Shown in pieces: positions 27,623-35,884 of a stretch of DNA of 64,000 bases. A model generated the notes under the pieces. The model saw nothing but the letters and a program-made list of their open reading frames with translations. It was not told the DNA's origin and did not search any database. The DNA comes from Parasutterella muris (lineage in GTDB: Bacteria; Pseudomonadota; Gammaproteobacteria; Burkholderiales; Burkholderiaceae_F): contig NZ_CALPCV010000011.1 in the NCBI RefSeq assembly GCF_943193095.1, positions 1-64,000 of the forward strand. Direction: 5' to 3'. The first letter of the stretch is position 1. Each line of letters starts with the position of its first letter. Both the position numbers and the translations under genes were made by a program.

Positions 27623-28417
27623 ATGGCTAATATTCATCCATCATCCATCGTAGATCCTGCTGCGAGAATTGCGGACGATGTTGTCATCGGTCCCTTCTGC
27701 ACGATCGGCCCGAATGTGGAGATCGGCGCAGGCACGACGCTGCAGAGCCATATCGTCGTGACCGGCCATACGGTGATCGGAGAGCGCAATAAAATTTACG
27801 CGTTTGCCACCATCGGTATTGATCCCCAGGATAAAAAATACCGCAATGAGCCGACTCGCCTGGTGATCGGAAACGATAACGTCATTAGAGAGCACTGCAC
27901 GCTCTCAACCGGAACGATTCAGGATCATTCACTCACGCAAATCGGCGACGGCAACCTTTTGATGGCGAACGTGCATATCGCGCATGACTGTGTGGTTGGC
28001 GACGGCACGATTATTGCCAACAATGTCGGACTTGCCGGTCACGTGCATGTCGGCAATGACGCAATCATCGGCGGTCAGTCCGGCGTACACCAGTTTGTGC
28101 GCATCGGGCGCGGAGCAATGCTCAGCGGCGGTTCGATGGTTCGTCAGGACATTATTCCTTACGGCATGTACCAAGGTTATCCTGCGGCTCCGTTCGGCAT
28201 CAACGTAGAAGGCATGAAGCGCCATGCATATACTCACACGGCGATTCGCGCCGCTCGTCAGGCCTACCGTTTGATTTTCCGTGACGGCAATACGATTGCT
28301 GAGGCGGTCACTGCGATTAACGCTCTTGCGGACAGTATTGACGACGAACAGGCAAAGAAGGTATGCGCACTGATGCGTGACTTTATTGAGTCTTCACCGA
28401 GAGGGATTGCCCGCTAA
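27623..28417 (+). CDS. lpxA: UDP-N-acetylglucosamine acyltransferase LpxA
   Basis: A 264-residue first-step enzyme of lipid A synthesis. Most of the protein is left-handed beta-helix with hexapeptide repeats. The catalytic His is in VHIAHDCVVG and a helical C-terminal domain starts near residue 195. All expected segments are intact, and the length is normal. Its stop overlaps the lpxB start by one base (TAATG). Confidence 0.97.
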   Translation: MANIHPSSIVDPAARIADDVVIGPFCTIGPNVEIGAGTTLQSHIVVTGHTVIGERNKIYAFATIGIDPQDKKYRNEPTRLVIGNDNVIREHCTLSTGTIQDHSLTQIGDGNLLMANVHIAHDCVVGDGTIIANNVGLAGHVHVGNDAIIGGQSGVHQFVRIGRGAMLSGGSMVRQDIIPYGMYQGYPAAPFGINVEGMKRHAYTHTAIRAARQAYRLIFRDGNTIAEAVTAINALADSIDDEQAKKVCALMRDFIESSPRGIAR

Positions 28418-29568
28418 TGGAGAAACTCACATCCAACTCGATCGTATGGACCGCCGGAGAGAACAGCGGAGACTACTTGGCTTCGCGTGTTCTTCCTTCG
28501 CTTTCCGAGGCATTCCCGCAAATGACGATGGAGGGTATCGGCGGAGAAAGAATGGTCGCCGACGGTCTTCAGAGCTGGTACAGCGCGAGTGAACTCTCTG
28601 TGCGCGGCTATCTTGAAGTTGTGCGGCATTTGCCGAGAATTCTGAAGATTCGCCATGACGTGATACGCCGCACGCTCGAAAATCGACCTGCGGCATACAT
28701 CGGCGTGGACGCGCCCGACTTTAATCTGGCGATTGAAGAAAAAGTGCGTTCAACCGGCATCCCGGTCATCCATATGGTTGCGCCGGCTGTTTGGGCGTGG
28801 CGTCCGCAGCGTATCCATCAGATTAAAAGGGCGGTTGATCACTTGCTGCTGGTATTTCCTTTTGAGGAAAAAATATTCCGCGAAGCCGGCATCAGCTGCA
28901 CGTACATCGGTCATCCGCTTGCGGATTTAATTCCGATTGAACCTGACACGCTCGGTGCTCGTGAGAAGATCGGTTTAAAAACAGTCGGACCGGTGATCGC
29001 GATTCTTCCCGGAAGCCGTAAAGACGAGATCAAATGGTGTGCGCCTGAATTCTTCGGCGCGGCGGATTTGGTGCTTAAATCGGAACCCACGAGTCGTTTT
29101 GTGATTCCCGCGGCTGACGCTAAACGTAAAGAAGAGATTCTGAAGGTTTTGGATCAGTTCCCGGCGGTGAAAGAAGCGTCTTTAATTTTAGACGGGCAGT
29201 CTCACACGGCAATGGAAGCTTCGGACGCGATTTTGGTCGCAAGCGGAACAGCGACACTTGAGGCGGCGCTCTATAAGAAGCCGCTGGTTATCGGCTACAA
29301 GATGCCCGCGTTGTCGGCGATGCTGATCTTGTCCAAGGGACAGACAAAGTGGATCGGACTTCCGAATATTCTGGCGCAGAAATCCCTGGTCCCTGAGTGC
29401 GTTCAGATGTTCTGCTCTCCTGAAATCCTTTCCTCCCATCTTCTGCATGCGCTTGAGCCCAAGCGGCAGGAAGCTCTGAAAGCGATTTTTACCGACATTC
29501 ATCATTCGCTGCTGCGTCCGACGGCCCAGCTGACAACAGAGGCGATTGAGAAGGTTCTGAAGCGCTGA
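28417..29568 (+). CDS. lpxB: Lipid-A-disaccharide synthase LpxB
   Basis: A 383-residue GT19 glycosyltransferase that joins lipid X and UDP-diacylglucosamine at the inner face of the membrane. The N-terminal AGENSGDYL motif and the LPGSRKDEI nucleotide motif are visible, as are the APAVWAWRPQR and VASGTATLEAAL segments. Stop and rnhB start overlap by one base (TGATG), showing tight coupling. Confidence 0.96.
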   Translation: MEKLTSNSIVWTAGENSGDYLASRVLPSLSEAFPQMTMEGIGGERMVADGLQSWYSASELSVRGYLEVVRHLPRILKIRHDVIRRTLENRPAAYIGVDAPDFNLAIEEKVRSTGIPVIHMVAPAVWAWRPQRIHQIKRAVDHLLLVFPFEEKIFREAGISCTYIGHPLADLIPIEPDTLGAREKIGLKTVGPVIAILPGSRKDEIKWCAPEFFGAADLVLKSEPTSRFVIPAADAKRKEEILKVLDQFPAVKEASLILDGQSHTAMEASDAILVASGTATLEAALYKKPLVIGYKMPALSAMLILSKGQTKWIGLPNILAQKSLVPECVQMFCSPEILSSHLLHALEPKRQEALKAIFTDIHHSLLRPTAQLTTEAIEKVLKR

Positions 29569-30203
29569 TGGATTATTTATTTGATTTTGAGCCGCAGGGG
29601 CTGGTCTGCGGGGTAGACGAGGCAGGCAGGGGTCCGCTTGCAGGACCTGTCGTGGCCGCGGCCGTTATACTTGACCCGAATAACCCGATCGAAGGTCTGC
29701 GCGATTCAAAAAAGCTGACTGCGCATGTCAGAGAGCGTCTCGCGGTAGAAATTCGGGAAAAAGCGATATGCTGGGGGATCGCGGAAGGTACCGTCGCAGA
29801 AATTGATTCTCTGAACATTCTTCAGGCGACGATGCTCGCAATGAGAAAAGCGGTGCTTCAGCTGACACATAAGCCCGATATCGTACTGGTGGACGGGAAT
29901 CGCCTTCCGGAGCTGCCTTTTCGCGCGGAACCGATCGTTAAGGGTGACGATTTAATTCCGGCGATTTCCGCCGCCTCCATATTGGCGAAAACCTTCCGCG
30001 ACGCGCAAATGAAAATTTTTGCGGAAATGTATCCGAGATACGGTTTTGAAAAGCATTCCGGATACGGAACGGAACTTCATCTTAAGATGCTCAATAAATG
30101 GGGCCCTTGTCCGATTCATCGGCTGACGTTCGGCCCGGTAGTGGAAGTGGCAAAACGTTTTGAGCGAAAAGCAGATCGATTAAAGAGGAAACAGCAGCGA
30201 TGA
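29568..30203 (+). CDS. rnhB: Ribonuclease HII
   Basis: A 211-residue RNase HII that nicks at ribonucleotides misincorporated in DNA and helps remove RNA primers. The first acidic pair D17-E18 is in CGVDEAGRGPLAGP. The IVLVDGNR and the later RDAQM segments carry the other catalytic carboxylates. A basic tail (ERKADRLKRKQQR) follows. It overlaps the next gene by 4 bp (ATGA). Confidence 0.95.
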   Translation: MDYLFDFEPQGLVCGVDEAGRGPLAGPVVAAAVILDPNNPIEGLRDSKKLTAHVRERLAVEIREKAICWGIAEGTVAEIDSLNILQATMLAMRKAVLQLTHKPDIVLVDGNRLPELPFRAEPIVKGDDLIPAISAASILAKTFRDAQMKIFAEMYPRYGFEKHSGYGTELHLKMLNKWGPCPIHRLTFGPVVEVAKRFERKADRLKRKQQR

Positions 30204-31003
30204 TAAGAGTGCGTGCAACAAGCGGAGCGAATGAATCTTTAAAACGAGCTAGACGTCTGCTTAAATATCCGAGACTTTGCCGTAGGACCGGCACAACCTT
30301 AGCAGAAGGTCTGCATCTGGCCGGCGAGCTCTGCAAGCATCCTGAATTAATTCGTACGATTTTTATCCGTGAGGGAGCGGACAGAAATCACGAGCTTCGA
30401 GCTGTTCTGGGAAAGCTTGAGCATTTGAACATTTATCTTTTGGAGCTGCCCGCAGCACATTTCGCTTCGATTTGTCCGGTGGAGAACGGTGCGGGTATTG
30501 TCTGTGAGATTTCTACTCCCGTGCCGCAGGAACAAGTCGGGCACGGGGATATTGTTTTTCTTGACGGAGTTTCCGATCCCGGCAATGCGGGCACGATTAT
30601 TCGGCTTTCTCTTGCCGCCGGCGTGTCAACTATCGCGGTGTCGGATCAATGTGCCTACATTTGGAGTCCGAAAGTATTAAGAGCGGGGATGGGGGCTCAC
30701 TTTTTCTGTCGATTTATTTTCGGAAAATCTCTGAAGTCGATCAAAGAGGAGAGCGGCAATCAGTGTTTGGTCGCTGACGCACGAGGCGGAAAAGATTTGT
30801 TTGCCGAGAACTGGGGCGAGAGGCCCACGATTTGGGTGTTTGGCAATGAAGGCGCCGGTGTTTCGCAGGACAGTCTGCAAAATTCCGACAAAACGCTTTT
30901 GATTCCGATTGACAGACGGGTCGAGAGCCTTAATGTGGCCTCGGCCGCGTCTGTCTGCTTATTTGAGCAGCGTCGCCGCAGGCTGCCGAAATCGGCTACA
31001 TAG
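30200..31003 (+). CDS. TrmH/SpoU-family RNA 2'-O-methyltransferase
   Basis: A 267-residue SPOUT methyltransferase that puts a 2'-O-methyl on a ribose in rRNA or tRNA. The N-terminal substrate-binding domain is followed by the knotted catalytic domain. The motifs are DGVSDPGNAGTIIRLS (about residues 118-133), VFGNEGAGVS (about 213-222) and IPIDRRVESLNVASAASVCLFE at the end. The exact target nucleotide cannot be read from sequence. It follows rnhB with an ATGA overlap; its end overlaps the convergent ppsR by 8 bp. Confidence 0.9.
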   Translation: MIRVRATSGANESLKRARRLLKYPRLCRRTGTTLAEGLHLAGELCKHPELIRTIFIREGADRNHELRAVLGKLEHLNIYLLELPAAHFASICPVENGAGIVCEISTPVPQEQVGHGDIVFLDGVSDPGNAGTIIRLSLAAGVSTIAVSDQCAYIWSPKVLRAGMGAHFFCRFIFGKSLKSIKEESGNQCLVADARGGKDLFAENWGERPTIWVFGNEGAGVSQDSLQNSDKTLLIPIDRRVESLNVASAASVCLFEQRRRRLPKSAT

Positions 31004-31862
31004 ACATCATCGGATCCACGTTGACCTTGAGCTCGAGAAGGATTGTGGCCGAAATTTCCTCAATGGATTTTGTCGTGGAGGACAGGAATTTAATTCCTTC
31101 GTTATCCATCATTCTTTCCGCTTCGTACACTTCGTAGCGGCAGTTTTCTAATGACGCGTAGCGCGAATTCGGTCTCCTTTCGCTGCGGATCTGAGAGAGG
31201 CGTTCAGGAGCAATCGAGAGTCCGAAAATCTTTCCCTTGCAGTTTTCCAAAGCGGGCGGAAGTTCTCCGCGGTCAAAGTCCTCGGGAATAAGAGGATAGT
31301 TTGCGGCCTTGATGCCGTACTGCATGGCCAAATAAAGACTTGTCGGTGTTTTTCCGCTTCGCGATACGCCGACAAGGATGACATCGGCTTCCTCAAGGCC
31401 ATTGTTAGTCTGTCCATCATCGTGAGAAAGCGTGTAATTAATAGCGTCGATACGGCGGTTGTAACGATCCTGATCTCCGATTTCATGACTCTTTCCGACG
31501 GAGTGGTCGCTCGGGACGCCGAGTTCACGCTCAAGCGGGCCGACGAAGGATCTGAACAGTTCAATAACGAAGGCGTTGCAGTATTCGTTGAATGTGGAAG
31601 CGAGAGAGCCGGCAACTAATGTTGAGAACACAATCGGGCGCACGCCGGTTTCTTTTTCGATTTCATTAATTCGAAGAGCGGCAGCCTTAGCTTTTTCGTC
31701 GGTATTGACGAACGGCATTCTAAAGCGCTGATATTTCAGGCCATGGAACTGTGCCAATACGGAGTTTGCCAGCGTTTCAGCCGTAATAGCGGTTGCATCC
31801 GATACAAAAAACACGGTACGCTGCTTCGGCTTTCCCTGATTATCGGTTCCGATAGAAGTCAT
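30996..31862 (-). CDS. ppsR: PEP synthetase regulatory kinase/pyrophosphorylase PpsR
   Basis: A 288-residue DUF299 protein. Members are bifunctional: they inactivate PEP synthase by ADP-dependent threonine phosphorylation and reactivate it by phosphate-dependent removal. The start FFVSDATAITAETLANSVLAQF and the P-loop-like GVSRSGKTPTSLYLA (about residues 156-170) are diagnostic. It is divergent from ppsA with only 89 bp between the starts, which fixes the assignment to PEP synthase rather than pyruvate phosphate dikinase. Confidence 0.94.
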   Translation of the reverse strand: MTSIGTDNQGKPKQRTVFFVSDATAITAETLANSVLAQFHGLKYQRFRMPFVNTDEKAKAAALRINEIEKETGVRPIVFSTLVAGSLASTFNEYCNAFVIELFRSFVGPLERELGVPSDHSVGKSHEIGDQDRYNRRIDAINYTLSHDDGQTNNGLEEADVILVGVSRSGKTPTSLYLAMQYGIKAANYPLIPEDFDRGELPPALENCKGKIFGLSIAPERLSQIRSERRPNSRYASLENCRYEVYEAERMMDNEGIKFLSSTTKSIEEISATILLELKVNVDPMMSM

Positions 31863-31909
31863 AAATTGTTACCTGTTGATTAAATAAGGTGAATTGCAGT
31901 GAAAGACAA

Positions 31910-31922
31910 GCTAAAATTTAGC
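31910..31922. repeat. Inverted repeat between ppsR and ppsA
   Basis: GCTAAA-A-TTTAGC is a perfect 6-bp inverted repeat in the 89-bp divergent promoter region. It covers a possible ppsA -10 (TAAAAT, 31912-31917), so a protein bound here would block ppsA. This is a candidate operator only. Confidence 0.35.
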
Positions 31923-31951
31923 AAATTTTTTCTCACCATTTTGAGGTAAAC

Positions 31952-34330
31952 ATGACACAAGGACGTTTCGTCATTCCTTTCAGCCAGCTGCGCATGAGCG
32001 ATGTTGACATCGTCGGTGGTAAAAACGCGTCGTTGGGCGAACTTTTAAGCCAGCTTACAGAAGCGGGCATTCGTGTTCCTGACGGTTTTGCTACAACTGC
32101 AGAGGCTTTCCGCGTTTTCCTGAAGGAAGGCGGTCTGGATAAGAGGATTGAAGAAAGACTTAAATCGCTGGATGTAGATGACGTCAAAGAGCTTGCAAAA
32201 GCCGGTGCAGAGATTCGCTCCTGGATTGAAGAGGCGCCTTTCCCCGCAAAGCTTGAACAGGAAATTCGCGAACATTATGAATGGCTGAAAGACGGTCAGG
32301 AAGAAATCTCCGTGGCCGTTCGCTCTTCTGCGACAGCCGAAGACCTTCCCGACGCATCTTTTGCCGGTCAGCAGGAAACCTTCCTGAACGTTGTCGGCAT
32401 TGATCAGGTCTTTGCGAAGATGAAGGAAGTTTTTGCTTCTCTCTATAACGATCGCGCGATTTCCTATCGTGTTCACAAAGGCTTTGAGCACGCCGATGTG
32501 GCGCTTTCCGCAGGTGTTCAGCGTATGGTTCGCTCCGACAAGGGAGCCGCCGGCGTTATGTTTACGATGGATACAGAAAGCGGCTTTGATCAGGTTGTTT
32601 TCATTACCGCGAGCTACGGCCTTGGTGAAACAGTCGTTCAGGGTGCCGTGAACCCGGACGAATACTTTGTTCACAAACCGATCCTTGCTCAGGGCAAGTT
32701 CCCGGTTATCCGCAAAGTGCTCGGCAGCAAGAAGATCAAGATGGTCTTCGATCTGGACAAATCTTCCGGCCGCTCTGTCAAGGTTGAAGATGTTCCCGAA
32801 GCCGATCGCCGCAAGTTTGCTTTGAATGATGAAGAAATCACTCAGCTTGCTAAGTACGCTGTCATTATTGAAAAACACTACGGTCGTCCGATGGACATCG
32901 AGTGGGGCAAAGACGGAATCGACGGCAAGCTCTACATTCTGCAGGCTCGTCCGGAAACGGTTAAGAGCCGTCAGAAGAGCCAGGATGTTCAGCAGAAATT
33001 CGTTCTGTTGGAAAAAGGCGAAGTTCTTGTCACCGGCCGAGCGATCGGTCAGAAGATCGGCGCCGGTAAAGTTCGTATCGTGGCCGGCCCCGAACAGATG
33101 GATTTAGTTCAGGAAGGCGACATTCTCGTTACCGACATGACCGATCCTAACTGGGAACCGGTGATGAAGAAAGCGAGCGCGATTGTCACTAACCGCGGCG
33201 GTCGTACCTGCCACGCTGCGATTATTGCTCGTGAACTTGGTATTGCGGCGGTTGTCGGATGCGGCGATGCTACTGAAATCCTTAGAGACGGTCAGGAAGT
33301 CACTGTTTCCTGCGCCGAAGGCGACACCGGCAATATTTACAAAGGCCTGCTGCCCTTTGAAATTAAGGAAGTTCGTCAGGGTGAACTGCCTGAGATTCCG
33401 GTCAAGATCATGATGAACGTCGGCAACCCGCAGCTTGCTTTCGACTTCCAGGCGATCCCGAACAAGGGTGTCGGTCTGGCTCGTCTTGAATTCATCATCA
33501 ACAACAATATCGGTATCCACCCGAAAGCCTGTCTTGACTACCCGAATCTTCCGGCCGATCTGAAAGAAGCCGTTGAAAACGCTTCTGCCGGTTACGAAAA
33601 TCCACGAGAATTCTATAAAGACAAGATTGCTGAAGGTGTTGCGACAATTGCTGCCGCCTTCTATCCGAAGAAAGTCATCGTTCGTATGTCTGACTTCAAG
33701 AGCAATGAGTACAGAAAACTGATCGGCGGCAAGATTTATGAGCCGGAAGAAGAGAACCCCATGCTCGGTTTCCGCGGCGCCAGCCGTTATGTTTCTGAAG
33801 ACTTCAAGGAATGCTTCGCAATGGAATGTGAAGCACTCAAGAAAGTTCGCGATGAAATGGGTCTGACCAATGTTGAAATCATGATCCCGTTCGTCAGAAC
33901 CGTAAGAGAAGCCCGTGAAGTTAATGAGAAGCTGGCTGAACACGGTCTGAAACGCGGCGTTAACGGACTTCGTCTCAATATGATGTGCGAAATTCCGAGC
34001 AACGCTTTGCTGGCTGAAAGATTCCTCGAGTACTTCGACGGATTCTCCATCGGCTCCAACGACCTGACTCAGCTCACACTTGGTCTTGACCGTGACTCCG
34101 GTCTGATCGCGCACTTCTTTGATGAACGCGATGCGGCGGTTAAGGTACTGCTCTCCAAAGCGATCAAAGCCTGCCGTGAAAAAGGCGCTTATGTCGGCAT
34201 CTGCGGACAGGGTCCTTCCGACCATCCGGACCTCGCTCAGTGGCTGATGGACGAGGGCATTGAGTCTATTTCCCTGAATCCGGACACAGTGCTTAATACA
34301 TGGCGTCGTCTTGCGAAAGCCAAGAAATAA
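31952..34330 (+). CDS. ppsA: Phosphoenolpyruvate synthase
   Basis: A 792-residue gluconeogenic enzyme that turns pyruvate and ATP into PEP, AMP and phosphate. The N-terminal ATP-grasp domain (about 1-340) is followed by the swivelling phospho-histidine domain with the catalytic H421 in GGRTCHAAIIARE, and the C-terminal PEP/pyruvate TIM barrel ends with the GICGQGPSDHP active-site segment. The regulatory Thr targeted by PpsR, two residues before the His, is present. Good codon bias suggests strong expression. A terminator follows. Confidence 0.97.
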   Translation: MTQGRFVIPFSQLRMSDVDIVGGKNASLGELLSQLTEAGIRVPDGFATTAEAFRVFLKEGGLDKRIEERLKSLDVDDVKELAKAGAEIRSWIEEAPFPAKLEQEIREHYEWLKDGQEEISVAVRSSATAEDLPDASFAGQQETFLNVVGIDQVFAKMKEVFASLYNDRAISYRVHKGFEHADVALSAGVQRMVRSDKGAAGVMFTMDTESGFDQVVFITASYGLGETVVQGAVNPDEYFVHKPILAQGKFPVIRKVLGSKKIKMVFDLDKSSGRSVKVEDVPEADRRKFALNDEEITQLAKYAVIIEKHYGRPMDIEWGKDGIDGKLYILQARPETVKSRQKSQDVQQKFVLLEKGEVLVTGRAIGQKIGAGKVRIVAGPEQMDLVQEGDILVTDMTDPNWEPVMKKASAIVTNRGGRTCHAAIIARELGIAAVVGCGDATEILRDGQEVTVSCAEGDTGNIYKGLLPFEIKEVRQGELPEIPVKIMMNVGNPQLAFDFQAIPNKGVGLARLEFIINNNIGIHPKACLDYPNLPADLKEAVENASAGYENPREFYKDKIAEGVATIAAAFYPKKVIVRMSDFKSNEYRKLIGGKIYEPEEENPMLGFRGASRYVSEDFKECFAMECEALKKVRDEMGLTNVEIMIPFVRTVREAREVNEKLAEHGLKRGVNGLRLNMMCEIPSNALLAERFLEYFDGFSIGSNDLTQLTLGLDRDSGLIAHFFDERDAAVKVLLSKAIKACREKGAYVGICGQGPSDHPDLAQWLMDEGIESISLNPDTVLNTWRRLAKAKK

Positions 34331-34348
34331 GCTTCATTATGCGTTAGG

Positions 34349-34386
34349 AAACCGCGGACAGTCCTAAAAAGATTGCCGCGGTTTTT
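34349..34386 (+). terminator. Rho-independent terminator of ppsA
   Basis: AAACCGCGG (34349-34357) pairs with CCGCGGTTT (34376-34384) and continues into T. The loop is long at 18 nt. It overlaps the -35 of the next promoter. Confidence 0.85.
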
Positions 34387-34400
34387 CTATCCCATATAAT
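34373..34400 (+). promoter_or_regulatory. Sigma-70 promoter of the nfeD-like operon
   Basis: A perfect -10 TATAAT (34395-34400) lies 16 bp after TTGCCG (34373-34378). The -35 is inside the descending arm of the ppsA terminator. Transcription would start near 34407, giving a leader of about 34 nt to the ATG at 34441. Confidence 0.65.
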
Positions 34401-34440
34401 GATCGAATAGATCTTGGATAACAAAGCAAAGGTTGTTGTG

Positions 34441-34863
34441 ATGGGACTGTCCTATTTTTGGTTTGTTGCAGCCGCGATTATCGGCGCAATGGATTTGTAC
34501 TTCGGAAACATCCTTCTTCTGGTCATTTCAGGAGCGGCTTTTATTACCGCGATTCTTTCATTCTTTTTGCCTTCGGTTTACTTTCAAGTTGCGATCTTTG
34601 CCGTTATTTCCTTACTGGTCATGATATTCATCGCGGCGCTTAATCGTTATCGGAGGACTGTTGACAATTATTCCGAATCTCTCCGCCGCCATGTCGGACG
34701 CAGTGTGACTGTCCACGAGTGGCGCAGCAATCGTTTCGCTACTGTCCAATATGACGGGCGACTGTGGGAAGCTGAAATCGCTTTTAACAACGAAGATTCG
34801 CTTAGAGCAGGAAAATACAGGATATGGAAAATTCTTCCCAATCGTCTGGTGCTGATCAAATGA
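34441..34863 (+). CDS. NfeD-like membrane protein
   Basis: A 140-residue protein with three or so N-terminal membrane helices (about residues 3-70) and a C-terminal soluble beta domain. The end fits the NfeD OB-fold, with GRSVTVHEWRSNRFATVQYDGRLWEAE. NfeD proteins usually partner a stomatin/SPFH protein (or sit alone in the short YbbK-like group), and no SPFH gene is adjacent here. The start is the ATG at 34441 with AAAGG 8 nt upstream; the frame is open 9 codons further to a TTG that lies just after the likely transcription start. It overlaps the next gene. Confidence 0.75.
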   Translation: MGLSYFWFVAAAIIGAMDLYFGNILLLVISGAAFITAILSFFLPSVYFQVAIFAVISLLVMIFIAALNRYRRTVDNYSESLRRHVGRSVTVHEWRSNRFATVQYDGRLWEAEIAFNNEDSLRAGKYRIWKILPNRLVLIK

Positions 34864-35345
34864 ACGCAGCTATTCCGGAGGGTGCTGATCTCCCGAGCTT
34901 AGATGATCCGCAGGAGGTCAACTATTTGCTTTACTCGCATGCGCTTGCTGCGGCCAATCGACTTTCAGAGGCGGCGCGCAAGCATGTATCCCGTCAGGAA
35001 GTGATTGATGTGGATAAAAAGGCGTCTGCCTTTTTAGCCTCTGCGCTTCTTGGAAAGAATCCGGCTTATGCGCCGGCGAAGGTGAACACTCCCGAGACGA
35101 TCGAGCGGAGACTTCGCAGCGCTCTGTCAAATCGACTCTCTCAGGTCGGTTTAACCGAGCAGGATGTTGTTGATTCACGCGATTTTATGCAGGTTGCCAT
35201 GTTCATGTTTACCAACGAGGTCCATGAACTCATTCAGGAGATTGAGAAGAATCCGGACACGATCGTAGAAGAAGGTCCGATCAAACTCAATGCGCTTCTT
35301 GGTAAATGGGTTCAGCTGATAACCAAGGAACATCTTGATGCCTAA
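34824..35345 (+). CDS. Uncharacterised protein, paralogue A of a tandem pair
   Basis: A 173-residue predicted all-helical soluble protein that I do not recognise. There is no signal peptide, membrane segment or Cys cluster. The core from about residue 28 to 140 is Ala/Leu-rich helix. A GKNP motif sits at 77-80. The adjacent gene encodes a protein of the same length with GKNP at the same position and D64, K66 and L71 in common, so the two are likely diverged paralogues. The start is uncertain: the ATG at 34824 overlaps nfeD by 40 bp, while an ATG at 34860 makes an ATGA overlap with the nfeD stop and would give 161 residues. It is not TorD/NarJ-like by any motif I can see. Confidence 0.75.
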   Translation: MENSSQSSGADQMNAAIPEGADLPSLDDPQEVNYLLYSHALAAANRLSEAARKHVSRQEVIDVDKKASAFLASALLGKNPAYAPAKVNTPETIERRLRSALSNRLSQVGLTEQDVVDSRDFMQVAMFMFTNEVHELIQEIEKNPDTIVEEGPIKLNALLGKWVQLITKEHLDA

Positions 35346-35859
35346 GTGCTCTCTTAACTGTAACCGCGGCTGCGGTCACGATCACAGCTCAAAAGCGGAG
35401 CAACCGCCCTCCATTGTGGATATTGAAGTAGTTCGCCGAATTTTGTCTCAGGCGCTCGTTAACATGTTTAAGCGCTCCATTGCGTGTGTTCAGGGCGAGA
35501 TTACCGAGGACGAACGGGTAGAAAAAGATCAGAAGCTTGTGGAGTGGCTGGGAGATACTTTCTGCGGTAAAAATCCCCATTTTGAAATCGGACCGGATGA
35601 CTGGAATCCGGACGGTTTAGCTCAGTTTATCCGTATGACGGTGCAGGAGATCGCGGAAAAGACCGAAGAAGACACTCCTGAAGAAACCATTTATGAGACG
35701 GCTGCCTACTTCTGTGCGAAATCTTATTTAGTGCTGCGTGACACGTTCCAGGCGGGCTGGGAGATCGAAGACGCGAATAACCTGCCGCCGATGCTTCAGG
35801 AGTGGGTTGAAACCTGGACCATGCTTTTTGTCGGTGCGGTCGGCGATGATTTTGAATAA
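35338..35859 (+). CDS. Uncharacterised protein, paralogue B with N-terminal Cys/His cluster
   Basis: A 173-residue acidic, mostly helical protein of unknown function. The N-terminus has C4, C8, C12, H14 and H16, a compact CxxxCxxxCxHxH pattern that could bind iron or zinc and that paralogue A lacks. After it the protein follows paralogue A, with D64, K66, L71 and GKNP at 77-80 without gaps. It is Glu- and Trp-rich at the C-terminal end. The ATG at 35338 overlaps the previous stop by 8 bp and has AAGGA 8 nt upstream. An iron-type alcohol dehydrogenase follows 26 bp downstream, which makes a metal-related role possible, but this is only context. Confidence 0.8.
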   Translation: MPKCSLNCNRGCGHDHSSKAEQPPSIVDIEVVRRILSQALVNMFKRSIACVQGEITEDERVEKDQKLVEWLGDTFCGKNPHFEIGPDDWNPDGLAQFIRMTVQEIAEKTEEDTPEETIYETAAYFCAKSYLVLRDTFQAGWEIEDANNLPPMLQEWVETWTMLFVGAVGDDFE

Positions 35860-35884
35860 ATCTCAAATCTAATGGAATGACAAT

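Noticed and set aside
34824..35859. TorD/NarJ-type chaperones
   Set aside because: Both proteins are helical and of similar size, but none of the TorD-family motifs is visible and no molybdoenzyme gene is nearby.
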